NCBI GenBank assembly: GCA_045580485.1
Contig: JAZNNW010000070.1
Location: forward strand, 1 to 19,460
DNA: 19,460 nt
Direction of reading: 5' to 3'
Origin: Avoscillospira sp045580485
Lineage (GTDB): Bacteria > Bacillota > Clostridia > Oscillospirales > Oscillospiraceae
The translations under genes were made by a program, and so were the position numbers. Positions 5,981 through 12,474 of this stretch are shown here, piece after piece. The notes below the pieces were generated by a model that was not told the DNA's origin, ran no database searches, and was given only the letters and a program-made list of their open reading frames with translations. Position 1 is the first letter of the stretch. Each line of letters opens with the position of its first letter.

Positions 5981-6897
5981 CAGTTACCGACATCCACGAT
6001 AATGCCGTTACCGGAATCGGTCATCACTTCGGGCAGCTTACCGTCCCACTTGTCGTAAAACTGCTGGGTCAGCACTTCATCGGTCAGAGATTCGGAAATG
6101 ATACGGTTTGCTTCTGCCAGAGCTTCTGCTTCGGACACAATACGCTGGTTTTCGTTCTCCTGGGTGGTCAGCTTCATTTCGGAGGAGAACTTCTCGTTGA
6201 TGGAGGTCTGGATATCGGGGTCATCGTATTCCAGACCGTCCTTCATACCCAGAACGGTGATGGTGATACCACGCTCGGCAAAATAAGTAGTGACATCGTC
6301 CCGGACGGATTTCATAATGTCTTCTTTCTGAGTGAGAATCTCATTCAGAGTCCGGGAAGCACATTCCTCCACAAACTTGGACTCCACACGGGCACGGATT
6401 TCGCTGTCCATGATTTCGGACAGGGGTTTATTGTTGTAGCAGTAAAGGAACTTGACGGCATCTTCTTCGGAGTAAATCTGAGCGGAGCAGTTCATGCCAG
6501 CGGAGAAACCGATGGATTCGGAAGATTCAGCGTAAATCGCCTGATTGACTGCGGAGGTGCCAACACCGTCGGTAGAACTCCATTCACGGGTGACGGGGGA
6601 GCGGTCAACGATAATCAGAGCCATGGTGTCACGGTATTCACCCATCCAGTGCTTACGTCCGGTCTGTACCCAGCGGTGAGGAATCTGGATTTCCTTGGTG
6701 GAAACCTTGGCTTGCATCAGCATTTCTTCGGACTCGAAACTCGCCTGATTGGAGGTGTCACCGATCAGAGGAATCAGGAATGCAGTCTGGTGGGGTTCGA
6801 TGGTGACGAACTCAGGCTCGTCATAGGGCTTACGGCAAGCGGTGAACATGGTCAGACACATGACCAGAATCAGCAGCAGAGAGATAATCTTTTTCAT
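5980..6897 (-). CDS. SPFH/Band-7 (prohibitin-like) lipoprotein
   Basis: This 305-residue protein has a type II signal peptide: MKK, a hydrophobic stretch (residues 4-18), then FTAC with the predicted lipidated Cys at 21. The mature part resembles the SPFH/Band-7 fold. It contains MALIIVDRSPVTREWSS, a helical region with SEIRARVESKFVEECASRT, the segment FAERGITITVLGMKDGLEYD, then NEKFSSEMKLTTQENENQRI with an Ala/Glu-rich helix (SEAEALAEANRII) and a C-terminal YDKWDGKLPEV. These are typical of prohibitin/HflK-like proteins. I use the ATG at 6895-6897 because it begins the signal peptide and follows AGGAG; a longer frame to 6975 lacks this. It would sit on the outer face of the cell membrane. 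An SPFH lipoprotein is unexpected in a phage; membrane remodelling or exclusion of other phages is inference. Confidence 0.82.
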   Translation of the reverse strand: MKKIISLLLILVMCLTMFTACRKPYDEPEFVTIEPHQTAFLIPLIGDTSNQASFESEEMLMQAKVSTKEIQIPHRWVQTGRKHWMGEYRDTMALIIVDRSPVTREWSSTDGVGTSAVNQAIYAESSESIGFSAGMNCSAQIYSEEDAVKFLYCYNNKPLSEIMDSEIRARVESKFVEECASRTLNEILTQKEDIMKSVRDDVTTYFAERGITITVLGMKDGLEYDDPDIQTSINEKFSSEMKLTTQENENQRIVSEAEALAEANRIISESLTDEVLTQQFYDKWDGKLPEVMTDSGNGIIVDVGN

Positions 6898-6898
6898 A

Positions 6899-7180
6899 TC
6901 AGTTTTTCTCCTTATAGATAGATTTGATGAATTTGTAGATTTCACGAGCGATGTCCCAGATGAACCAGAGAACAATCAATCCCGTTACGAACTTGGCGAT
7001 GTTCTGGAAGGAAAAGTACATTCTCAGCAGCATGAAAGCAGAGGTGGAGTTTTCCATCTGTCCCAGGGCAATCAGATTCGGGACGGTCGGATTTTCGATA
7101 ATAGCCAGAGTAATAATTGTGATGGCAGCGAATTTGACAATCCGACTCAGAATCTTAATGATGAATTTCTTGGTGCTCAT
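6899..7180 (-). CDS. Small membrane protein with two TM helices
   Basis: This 93-residue protein has a basic start (MSTKKFIIKILSRIVK), a first hydrophobic segment at about 15-28 (VKFAAITIITLAII), a short polar region, and a second at about 60-78 (IAKFVTGLIVLWFIWDI), ending in a Lys-rich tail (KFIKSIYKEKN). With basic residues at both ends the expected topology is both termini inside. It lies 1 nt before the SPFH lipoprotein start and carries that gene's AGGAG in its last codons, so the two are very likely made together and may form a membrane complex. It has no enzyme motif. A holin-like role is possible but not favoured because no lysis genes are nearby. Confidence 0.78.
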   Translation of the reverse strand: MSTKKFIIKILSRIVKFAAITIITLAIIENPTVPNLIALGQMENSTSAFMLLRMYFSFQNIAKFVTGLIVLWFIWDIAREIYKFIKSIYKEKN

Positions 7181-7189
7181 AGATCTTCC

Positions 7190-7807
7190 TTATTTGTTAG
7201 GGACATTATTGTCCTTGGCAAGCGCAGCTTCGGCATCCTCACGGGTGAGAAATACGTCCTTACCGATACCCGGTTTACGGAAGTTCTTCTCATAAACCGC
7301 TTCGGCGGCGTGATACCGAACCTTGTTGTGGCGATTGATATAGATATACACAACCTCCATGGGGACGATCTTACCTTCAATGATGGTGTAGACAACGTTA
7401 CCAATCTTACAATCAAGGGGTACGACGGGTCGTCTGCGATCCCCCTTGCGGGGAGGTTTCGGAACGTACATCCAATGCGTAATGTTGGTTACGGGTGCAT
7501 CAAAAAGACAATCGAACCACTGCCCGTTTGAGAAATTCGCAGGGACAACACGGGTTTCACAGCCGTCATTTTTATAGGCGAGAACGTCTGCATCGTTACG
7601 GGGCAAATGTTCTTCCACAGAAACCCAGCAAGTGCCCAGGGGATCATCCAGAATTTCTGCGATTTTGTTGTAATAACCAGCACAGTTATCACGGGCGATA
7701 CAACTCAAACAGTTTCCGGCATCGGCGGGAGGGGTAGCACAGTGTCGCATCAGATCGGCTGCGCCCATCCGGGTGAGTTTGATTTCTTCGGGCTGAGAAC
7801 AGGTCAT
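7190..7807 (-). CDS. Three-part protein: Cys-rich head, DUF551, C-terminal phage module
   Basis: This 205-residue protein begins MTCSQPEEIKLTRMGAADLM. The start at 7805-7807 has GGAGG 9 nt upstream and overlaps the previous stop by 4 nt; an upstream extension to 7861 is less likely. Residues 1-50 hold a Cys cluster (CATP, NCLSCIARDNC). Residues about 62-118 match DUF551 (WVSVEEHLPRNDADVLAYKN, then THWMYVPKPP), a small domain common in phages and of unknown function. The C-terminal part (VVYTIIEGKIVPMEVVYIY to GKDVFLTREDAEAALAKD) resembles another recurring phage module. The arrangement looks like mosaic assembly of accessory domains. Confidence 0.75.
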   Translation of the reverse strand: MTCSQPEEIKLTRMGAADLMRHCATPPADAGNCLSCIARDNCAGYYNKIAEILDDPLGTCWVSVEEHLPRNDADVLAYKNDGCETRVVPANFSNGQWFDCLFDAPVTNITHWMYVPKPPRKGDRRRPVVPLDCKIGNVVYTIIEGKIVPMEVVYIYINRHNKVRYHAAEAVYEKNFRKPGIGKDVFLTREDAEAALAKDNNVPNK

Positions 7808-8217
7808 ACAGAAGAACCTCCTTCCGGGAGCGGGGGTAAGGGCATCCAGTGGGTGACACAATCTCCATTGGACAACCAGTGACCACCGGAATAATGGTAA
7901 TTTTCCATGATGACATCCTCACTCAGCGGCTCGAATCTCATGTAACACAGGACTCTTGTCTGCTTCGGAGGTAATGCAGTTTCTATGGGCATCCAGCCCG
8001 GAGCAGGAAAGTTTTTCAACCGCTCTGCAACATCATCGGGCAAAATCCGGGGTTCAAACCGCCACTTCTTAGCGTTGTCACCAATGAGCTTATGCAGACG
8101 GGCGACTGCCAGCATGGGACTGTCTTCACAGATACCAAACTGGAATTTCTTGGCTACGGTGTTATACATACCGTACTTTTTACCGGGAGTACCGTAGTAG
8201 TAAACATGACGTTTCAT
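7804..8217 (-). CDS. DUF551-containing protein
   Basis: This 137-residue protein has an N-terminal half of unknown type (MKRHVYYYGTPGKKYGMYNT to RILPDDVAERLKNFP) and a C-terminal DUF551 domain, about residues 74-130: GWMPIETALPPKQTRVLCYM, then YSGGHWLSNGDCVTHWMPLP. The W-x-P-x-E-x-x-L-P start and THWMPLP end are the signature of the family. It lies directly upstream of a second DUF551 protein, with a 4-nt overlap (ATGA). DUF551 proteins are frequent in phages of Firmicutes and enterobacteria, but their activity is not known. Confidence 0.8.
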   Translation of the reverse strand: MKRHVYYYGTPGKKYGMYNTVAKKFQFGICEDSPMLAVARLHKLIGDNAKKWRFEPRILPDDVAERLKNFPAPGWMPIETALPPKQTRVLCYMRFEPLSEDVIMENYHYSGGHWLSNGDCVTHWMPLPPLPEGGSSV

Positions 8218-8399
8218 CAGGTGTTTTCCTTTCTAAGTTTCAGATACTCTTTATAAGAAATGCCCATACACTTAGCTGCGAACCGCAGTGCGTGTTTCTT
8301 ATCACCAAAGGATCCGGGGATGGGCTTCTTCGGTGTGGCGGATTCGTGGACATAGTAACGACCGCCCTTTTCTTTGGCTATCAGGTGGGTAAGCTCCAT
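8217..8399 (-). CDS. Small basic hypothetical protein (60 aa)
   Basis: This 60-residue, strongly basic protein begins MELTHLIAKEKGGRYYVHES. The second half is helical with Lys/Arg on one face (GDKKHALRFAAKCMGISYKE). A GGAG element stands 8 nt before the ATG at 8397-8399. Its TGA overlaps the ATG of the next gene. It could be a DNA-binding or host-interaction peptide; no family is recognised. Confidence 0.68.
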   Translation of the reverse strand: MELTHLIAKEKGGRYYVHESATPKKPIPGSFGDKKHALRFAAKCMGISYKEYLKLRKENT

Positions 8400-8413
8400 A
8401 GGATGTTCTCCAA

Positions 8414-8602
8414 TCAGTTTTGAATAAGTTCAGCTCGATACAGAGCCTTACGGTCGATCATTCTCTGTGCATACGACATCTGCCAAGACATAAACCATCC
8501 TTGGTGAATGATTTGATTGCCGTGATATACATGAGCTTGTGACCGTAATTCATCGAGGGAGGTGATTAAGGCACCCTTCCGATATTTGCGTATATAAGCC
8601 AT
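8414..8602 (-). CDS. Small basic hypothetical protein (62 aa)
   Basis: This 62-residue protein begins MAYIRKYRKGALITSLDELR and has an aromatic helix in the middle (GWFMSWQMSYAQRMIDRKAL). The ribosome binding site GAGGTAA overlaps the stop of the primase gene, 4 nt before this gene, so the two are probably co-translated. The charge and aromatic content could suit nucleic-acid binding, but no named family is seen. Confidence rests on position, spacing and binding site rather than homology. Confidence 0.68.
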   Translation of the reverse strand: MAYIRKYRKGALITSLDELRSQAHVYHGNQIIHQGWFMSWQMSYAQRMIDRKALYRAELIQN

Positions 8603-8606
8603 ATCG

Positions 8607-9395
8607 TTACCTCTTATAGCGAGTTACGCTGTTTACGATGGTCTGCAACTCATTCCGGGGAAGAACCGGGTCACAGGCGACCGTATTGGCGTAAATCAGC
8701 TCGTCGTAGATTTGCTGTTTGGTATAACCCTGGTTGTGGAGCATACCAGCGAGAGAAGTCAGACAGATGTTTCGGCATCCGTCCGGGATGCGGGGATAGA
8801 CGGGGCGCAGTTTGATGCGTGTACCCTGGGGAAGTTCCCAGATGGGAGTGTAAATCCGGCTACCGATGGATTTATCGGGGTTCTCAGCTCTGGTTTCCGG
8901 GAAGTATTTTTCGAGTATGTAATCGATGGCTTCCTGGTTTTCCACGATGGTGTCGTACAACAGCACATCACCAGTGGTGATAAAGAAACGAGCGGATTTG
9001 TAGATTTCCACGCCCTTGAGATTGTTTTTTCCCTTGAACGGCAAGGATCCTTTGAGGAAGATGTGGAATCCTCTCCCGCTTTTCGATTTCTCGGTATAGC
9101 TTTTACACTTTCCGATGATGTCGGCAGCGAGGGCGGAGAGGAAACCGTCTTCGTCAAATCCTGCATCGATATCGATTCCGATGATACCGTTGTCGTTGAA
9201 AACGAAACCGATATGATCGTAGTTCCCCATCTCCACACTGGCGGTGGCATCTTCAAAAGATGACCAAGATTCGGGATTCACAGAGGATGCGACATCGTTA
9301 ATACAGGCATTCATGGGAACCTTGCTGTCATCACGAGCGCATACCCACTGATCGAGGGAAGTCAATTCAATGGGGATGTTCTCGTAACTCCTCAT
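8607..9395 (-). CDS. PrimPol-type DNA primase (AEP fold) with PriCT domain
   Basis: This 262-residue protein matches the N-terminal bifunctional primase-polymerase (archaeo-eukaryotic primase) domain. Motif I is GIDIDAG (D75, D77, metal ligands), motif II is SGRGFHIF with H111, and motif III is IYKSARFFITTGD (131-143). A small helical domain resembling PriCT-1 follows (about 200-262: GCRNICLTSLAGMLHNQGYT, then NELQTIVNSVTRYKR). It would make primers for phage replication. In many Firmicute phages this enzyme is fused to, or next to, a D5/VirE-type helicase. Here none is attached, and the only helicase in the window is the SF2 protein at 16678-18063. The start overlaps the upstream TGA (ATGA). 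Confidence 0.88.
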   Translation of the reverse strand: MRSYENIPIELTSLDQWVCARDDSKVPMNACINDVASSVNPESWSSFEDATASVEMGNYDHIGFVFNDNGIIGIDIDAGFDEDGFLSALAADIIGKCKSYTEKSKSGRGFHIFLKGSLPFKGKNNLKGVEIYKSARFFITTGDVLLYDTIVENQEAIDYILEKYFPETRAENPDKSIGSRIYTPIWELPQGTRIKLRPVYPRIPDGCRNICLTSLAGMLHNQGYTKQQIYDELIYANTVACDPVLPRNELQTIVNSVTRYKR

Positions 9396-9697
9396 GCCAG
9401 ACCACGCTGCTTTGCGACCCGGCGACCGACATCGGTGATAAGGTTCCAGACCTGATCCTGGCAGACATCATGCTTGGCGGCGGTGTTGTAGACATTGTCG
9501 CCCATGGTATCATTCATGGAATACACGGAGAGCAGGATGTCCCGTTCCTCAGGCGTGTAGACCTTCATCACGTTGTCACAGGCTTCCCAGTTTTTCTTGT
9601 CCACCTCGGTCTTGAAAGAGGAGGGCTTTGCGGTGTTGCGGCAGTAGAACCGCATACAGTGATTGACGTACTCAGCGTAAAAGGGTCTTCTACCCAT
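9392..9697 (-). CDS. Small protein with possible helix-turn-helix end
   Basis: This 101-residue protein begins MGRRPFYAEYVNHCMRFYC. The ATG at 9695-9697 follows GAAGGTAA, and an upstream extension to 9745 is less likely because it runs through the previous gene. The C-terminal half (TPEERDILLSVYSMNDTMGD, then AAKHDVCQDQVWNLITDVGR) reads like a sigma-4-type or ArpU-like helix-turn-helix: a helix, a short turn and a recognition helix ending in basic residues. It sits directly upstream of the primase, where a regulator or origin-binding protein would make sense. The DNA-binding call is inference. Confidence 0.7.
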   Translation of the reverse strand: MGRRPFYAEYVNHCMRFYCRNTAKPSSFKTEVDKKNWEACDNVMKVYTPEERDILLSVYSMNDTMGDNVYNTAAKHDVCQDQVWNLITDVGRRVAKQRGLA

Positions 9698-10040
9698 TTC
9701 GATTACCTTCTTTCGTGATTTCGGCATAGATTTTATCGAAATCAATACCGTTGTCTTTTAGCTTTTTAGAGCAAAGCCACGGGGCAGCTTTCATATCGAC
9801 TTCATAGTAAGCGTTGAGTTCTCGAAGTGTCGGATAATAATCTCGCATGAAATTGGTTATACCGTTTTCTACCCAGCCCAAACGCTGATGAAGTACCCAT
9901 GCAACCACTGCCATTTCTTCTTTTTCATGGTCGAGTGATGCTTCCCGGATGGCTTCGGAAATCATCTCGTTAAACGCTTTGCGTTCTTTCGCATTGAGTT
10001 TAGTTCGGATGATTTGTCCGCAGGATTTGATAAACTCCAT
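9690..10040 (-). CDS. Conserved hypothetical protein near replication genes
   Basis: This 116-residue, mostly helical protein begins MEFIKSCGQIIRTKLNAKER. It contains EEMAVVAWVLHQRLGWVENG (about 40-60) and ends with AAPWLCSKKLKDNGIDFDKIY. I recall similar proteins, with an AWVLH helix and a PWLC...LK.GID tail, next to phage replication genes in Clostridia, but without a known role. GGGGA shortly before the ATG serves as ribosome binding site, 2 nt after the HD-hydrolase stop. This is the one gene in the window seen to end in TAG (9690-9692). Confidence 0.75.
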   Translation of the reverse strand: MEFIKSCGQIIRTKLNAKERKAFNEMISEAIREASLDHEKEEMAVVAWVLHQRLGWVENGITNFMRDYYPTLRELNAYYEVDMKAAPWLCSKKLKDNGIDFDKIYAEITKEGNRNG

Positions 10041-10042
10041 GA

Positions 10043-10588
10043 TTAGATCCCCATGATGTGAGAAGCAATCATGTCAGCCTGATGTGTCCAGAGAACATTC
10101 TGATAAACATGGATGGCGTTGGTGTAGTCCCTCCATTCCTCCTGGGGAACAAATGCACCCATGTGATACCGGATGCAGAGGACTTCTTCTTCGGTCAGCA
10201 CCAGATGGGGTGCCAGCAGAAGAATGGATTTATCGCCGTGCCCCTTGAGCAGAGTATTGTTGTTATACTCGTATACAGGCTTGGTGTTGGCGGCATCCAT
10301 AAAACTGGCAAGAGTCTGACGATAGGAATCGATCTTGCACAGGTCATGGAACATACCGATCAGAGCGGGACTGGATTCACGCATCCAGGTCAGACCGCAT
10401 TTCTGGGTGAGCTGGATAAGGGCGACGGCGACTGCGTAAGAATGGTCAAACAGACCCCCCTCATAGGATCCGTGATACTTGGTGGATGCCGGAGCGGTGA
10501 AGAACCCCTTCTCGACAAGCCAGTTGGTAAATTCTTCGGTGACTGCGGATCCCAGCAGTTCCTTGAATTTCTTAATTCGTTCCTGCAT
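10043..10588 (-). CDS. HD-domain phosphohydrolase
   Basis: This 181-residue protein has the metal-binding pattern of the HD superfamily: YHGSYEGGLFDHS (H39, H49), GMFHDLCKID with the HD pair H81-D82, KGHGDKS (H117), IRYHMGAF (H142) and a terminal THQADMIAS (D172). It would hydrolyse phosphate esters in nucleotides or nucleic acid. The layout (an early H..H then HD then H..H..D) resembles the HD part of YhaM-type 3'-5' exonucleases and phage HD nucleotidases. The start has GGAGGA upstream, located inside the methyltransferase C-terminal coding stretch, which it overlaps by 17 nt. A role in nucleotide clean-up or host DNA/RNA turnover fits its neighbours. Confidence 0.85.
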   Translation of the reverse strand: MQERIKKFKELLGSAVTEEFTNWLVEKGFFTAPASTKYHGSYEGGLFDHSYAVAVALIQLTQKCGLTWMRESSPALIGMFHDLCKIDSYRQTLASFMDAANTKPVYEYNNNTLLKGHGDKSILLLAPHLVLTEEEVLCIRYHMGAFVPQEEWRDYTNAIHVYQNVLWTHQADMIASHIMGI

Positions 10589-11025
10589 TATTCGTTCCTC
10601 CTCGAAAGATTACGATCATACTGGGGAAGGGAGCATTTTCGGTTGCATTACCGAATCGTAAGCGACCTTTAATAAAACGAATCTCCGCTTTCCCGTATAT
10701 GTAGGTATGAAACCATCGTGTATCAGTTCGGGCGGGGAGCAGCATAACCGCAAGCCCCCCCCCCATTCGCAACGAACTCGGCTGCTTTCTTCACCCAATT
10801 TCCCACGGTGCGACCGTAAGGAGGATTGCACCAGACTCTGCCCTCCCATTTTTGGGAAAGACCGTCCTGTTCACGAGTGAAGTAGTGACCGCATTTGGCG
10901 TTTTGGGAGTCAGCACAAACATCGAGCGTGAAATGAAATTCTTCGTTGAGCTGATCGAAAAGCCATTGAGGGGTAGCCCAGTTGTCGGTTTTACTGGAAA
11001 ACACGACTTCTGTGTACTTATTCAT
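10572..11025 (-). pseudogene. dam: Dam-type adenine DNA methyltransferase, out of frame at a G10 run
   Basis: The gene matches phage DNA N6-adenine methyltransferases (Dam superfamily). The N-terminal frame holds NWATPQWLFDQLNEEFHFT, then DVCADSQNAKC, and the catalytic motif WCNPPYG. It breaks at ten G (minus strand; 10755-10764): the frame then reads CGYAAPRPN and stops at 10723-10725. The next frame continues the expected ending, LAVMLLPARTDTRWFHTYIY to NAPFPSMIVIFRGG, stopping at 10572-10574. Nine G would give one intact protein of about 150 residues. So either the locus is phase variable and caught in the off state, or the run is a sequencing error, or expression uses slippage. I place the start at 11023-11025, overlapping the MazG-like stop; a longer start at 11053-11055 also exists. 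Confidence 0.85.
10755..10764. repeat. C10/G10 homopolymer inside the adenine methyltransferase gene
   Basis: Ten consecutive C on the plus strand (ten G on the coding strand) interrupt the Dam-type gene between codons for Ala-Asn and Leu-Ala-Val. The run is the longest single-base run noticed in the window. Nine G restores the full protein. Such G tracts within genes are classic sites of slipped-strand mispairing and on/off phase variation. Confidence 0.9.
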
Positions 11026-11347
11026 ATTCGGGTCTGTGGATACTCCGTTCGACATCGAAGCCGTTGGGGTATCTCTTTTTCAGTTTTTCTACATTGTGCT
11101 GGGCAACGTCTTCGAGCGTAATGTTCAATCCGGTGGCAGTCTGAGCGATATACCACAGTACGTCACCAAGTTCATCGACCAATTTCACAGGGTCGAAAGC
11201 GTGTCCCTGGAACTCAACCTTTTTGAGAATGTCGATACACTCTCCAGCTTCACCATTCAGACCGTAACAACCCTCACGGATTCTGTTCCAGGGGTCGAGC
11301 TGACCGGATGTGCTGTTTGCAATCATCTGATATTCATTCAGAGTCAT
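11018..11347 (-). CDS. MazG-like nucleotide pyrophosphohydrolase
   Basis: This 109-residue protein is a single-domain member of the all-alpha NTP pyrophosphatase (MazG-like) superfamily. The metal site is complete: E33 and E36 in NGEAGECIDILKK, E59 and D62 in VDELGDVLWYIA. It would cut (d)NTPs, or the alarmone or a modified nucleotide, to the monophosphate and pyrophosphate. It overlaps the DUF1599 gene upstream by 14 nt, with GAGGT 8 nt before its ATG. Pairing with DUF1599, ThyX and the methyltransferases suits control of the nucleotide pool. The exact substrate is not visible. Confidence 0.9.
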   Translation of the reverse strand: MTLNEYQMIANSTSGQLDPWNRIREGCYGLNGEAGECIDILKKVEFQGHAFDPVKLVDELGDVLWYIAQTATGLNITLEDVAQHNVEKLKKRYPNGFDVERSIHRPEYE

Positions 11348-11624
11348 CAGTAACTACCTCCATTTCCAGCACGGTCATCAGTGCGTAGTTTGCCAGATCA
11401 AGGAGAGTGTCCCGGATGGATTCATCCGTCACCTTCTGATCGTTGGAGCGGGACAGGGTTTTGAAACGATTGAACTTGTCGCCAAGACGGATTCGAGCCA
11501 TAGCCATTCCTTCTTCTACGAAGGTGACATGGAAGCTATCGCCGTAATCGGCGTTTTTACGGGCGTACAGGTCATTGATTTCGTGACACAGATTCATGTG
11601 CCGTTCGACTTTTGTAGTATCCAT
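11334..11624 (-). CDS. DUF1599 (nucleotide-modification-associated domain) protein
   Basis: This 96-residue protein matches DUF1599: LCHEINDLYARKNADYGDSF, then MARIRLGDKFNRFKTL and DESIRDTLLDLANYALMTVL. The family is linked by context with phage nucleotide or base modification. The ATG at 11622-11624 follows AAAGGAG at 5 nt; the frame remains open to 11678, but that longer start lies in proline-rich codons without a binding site. It is followed by the MazG-like gene with overlap, a pairing that suggests a joint step in (d)NTP handling. Its biochemical activity is not established. Confidence 0.88.
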   Translation of the reverse strand: MDTTKVERHMNLCHEINDLYARKNADYGDSFHVTFVEEGMAMARIRLGDKFNRFKTLSRSNDQKVTDESIRDTLLDLANYALMTVLEMEVVTDDSE

Positions 11625-11685
11625 TGGTTCTCCTTTCGGGTGAGGTGCTGGCTTAGGGGCTTCCTTCACCAGCACCATTCCTCAC

Positions 11686-12198
11686 TTAATTACCCAGCAG
11701 ATCGTCCAGATTCAGACCGCCGGACTTCTTCTGCGTAGCAGGAGCGGGAGCAGCGGTTGCGGGAGCATTGCCAGCGTTGGGAGTGCCGATGGTCAGAGCG
11801 ATAGCGACGGGTTCCACATCGAAATAATCGGCGGGACTCTTATCGCCCAGGTTGGCGAAGGTCATCATCTTGTTGGGATCCTTGTTGGAAGGAGTCTTGG
11901 TATGGACGACCTCGGCACGGATGAAGTGGTTGATAAGATCGGTGTGATCGATATCCTCGACGGAATAATCGTTCAGAGCGGTCTTTGCGAAGTAGGAGAA
12001 CGCATTGTAAGCCTTTTCGTTGGGCTGATCGTTCTTATCCTTGAGGGAGAAATTCTCCTTATGGGTGATGCCCTGGGCAGTGACCATGAAGACGGTCAGC
12101 TTGCCGAACTCCTCGTCGTAGGTGACGTTGTAGATACGGAAAACATGGGTTCCCTCAGGAACGAGAGAGAAACCATTGGTCATTGCAATTCTTGCCAT
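11686..12198 (-). CDS. SSB-like single-strand DNA-binding protein
   Basis: This 170-residue protein begins MARIAMTNGFSLVPEGTHVF. A beta-rich N-terminal domain (to about residue 135) is followed by a Pro/Ala/Asn linker and the short acidic tip GLNLDDLLGN. This is the layout of SSB proteins: OB fold, flexible linker, acidic tail for partner binding. It lies downstream of the exonuclease and Erf genes, as SSB does in many phage recombination cassettes. The start at 12196-12198 follows GGAGG at 11 nt; a GTG further upstream (12226-12228) lies inside the preceding gene. The OB fold itself is inferred from layout and position, not from a clear motif. Confidence 0.75.
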   Translation of the reverse strand: MARIAMTNGFSLVPEGTHVFRIYNVTYDEEFGKLTVFMVTAQGITHKENFSLKDKNDQPNEKAYNAFSYFAKTALNDYSVEDIDHTDLINHFIRAEVVHTKTPSNKDPNKMMTFANLGDKSPADYFDVEPVAIALTIGTPNAGNAPATAAPAPATQKKSGGLNLDDLLGN

Positions 12199-12214
12199 GG
12201 TTGGTATATCCTCC

Positions 12215-12454
12215 TTAGAATAAGCCACGCTTGGTGGTAGTGTTGTTGAAGAACATCTTGGTCAGCTCCCATGCCTGTTCTTCATCGAAACCGGACTCGA
12301 TAAAGGAATCGTACATCAGCCGCAGATCGTTCGCCGTCTCATGGTAGCTCTCGATCTTCTCGGACTTTGCCATCTCCTCCTTCATCTGTTCGATTGCTTC
12401 CTCGCAATCTTCACGCATACGCTGTTCGGTACGCTTCATAGCATTTTCCTTCAT
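12215..12454 (-). CDS. Small acidic helical protein
   Basis: This 79-residue protein is nearly all helix: MKENAMKRTEQRMREDCEEA, a Glu/Lys-rich middle, then LMYDSFIESGFDEEQAWELT and KMFFNNTTTKRGLF. The SGFDEEQAWELT segment is a recurring motif in small phage proteins of Firmicutes, of unknown role. GGAGG stands 8 nt before the ATG. Its TAA falls just before the GGAGG of the SSB-like gene. It sits between exonuclease and SSB-like genes, so a link to recombination or replication is possible. Confidence 0.75.
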   Translation of the reverse strand: MKENAMKRTEQRMREDCEEAIEQMKEEMAKSEKIESYHETANDLRLMYDSFIESGFDEEQAWELTKMFFNNTTTKRGLF

Positions 12455-12474
12455 AATAAATACCTCCTGTATAA

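Noticed and set aside
6898..6975. A 26-residue extension in front of the SPFH lipoprotein.
   Set aside because: It would bury the signal peptide and lies inside the membrane protein gene. The internal ATG has its own AGGAG and starts a canonical lipoprotein signal.
9690..9692. Possible stop-codon reassignment, since TAG is almost unused as a stop.
   Set aside because: TAG does end one gene here (9690-9692) with a good start for the next gene overlapping it. Enzymes are intact under the standard code and no in-frame TAG or TGA interrupts them, so the low TAG use is only a preference.
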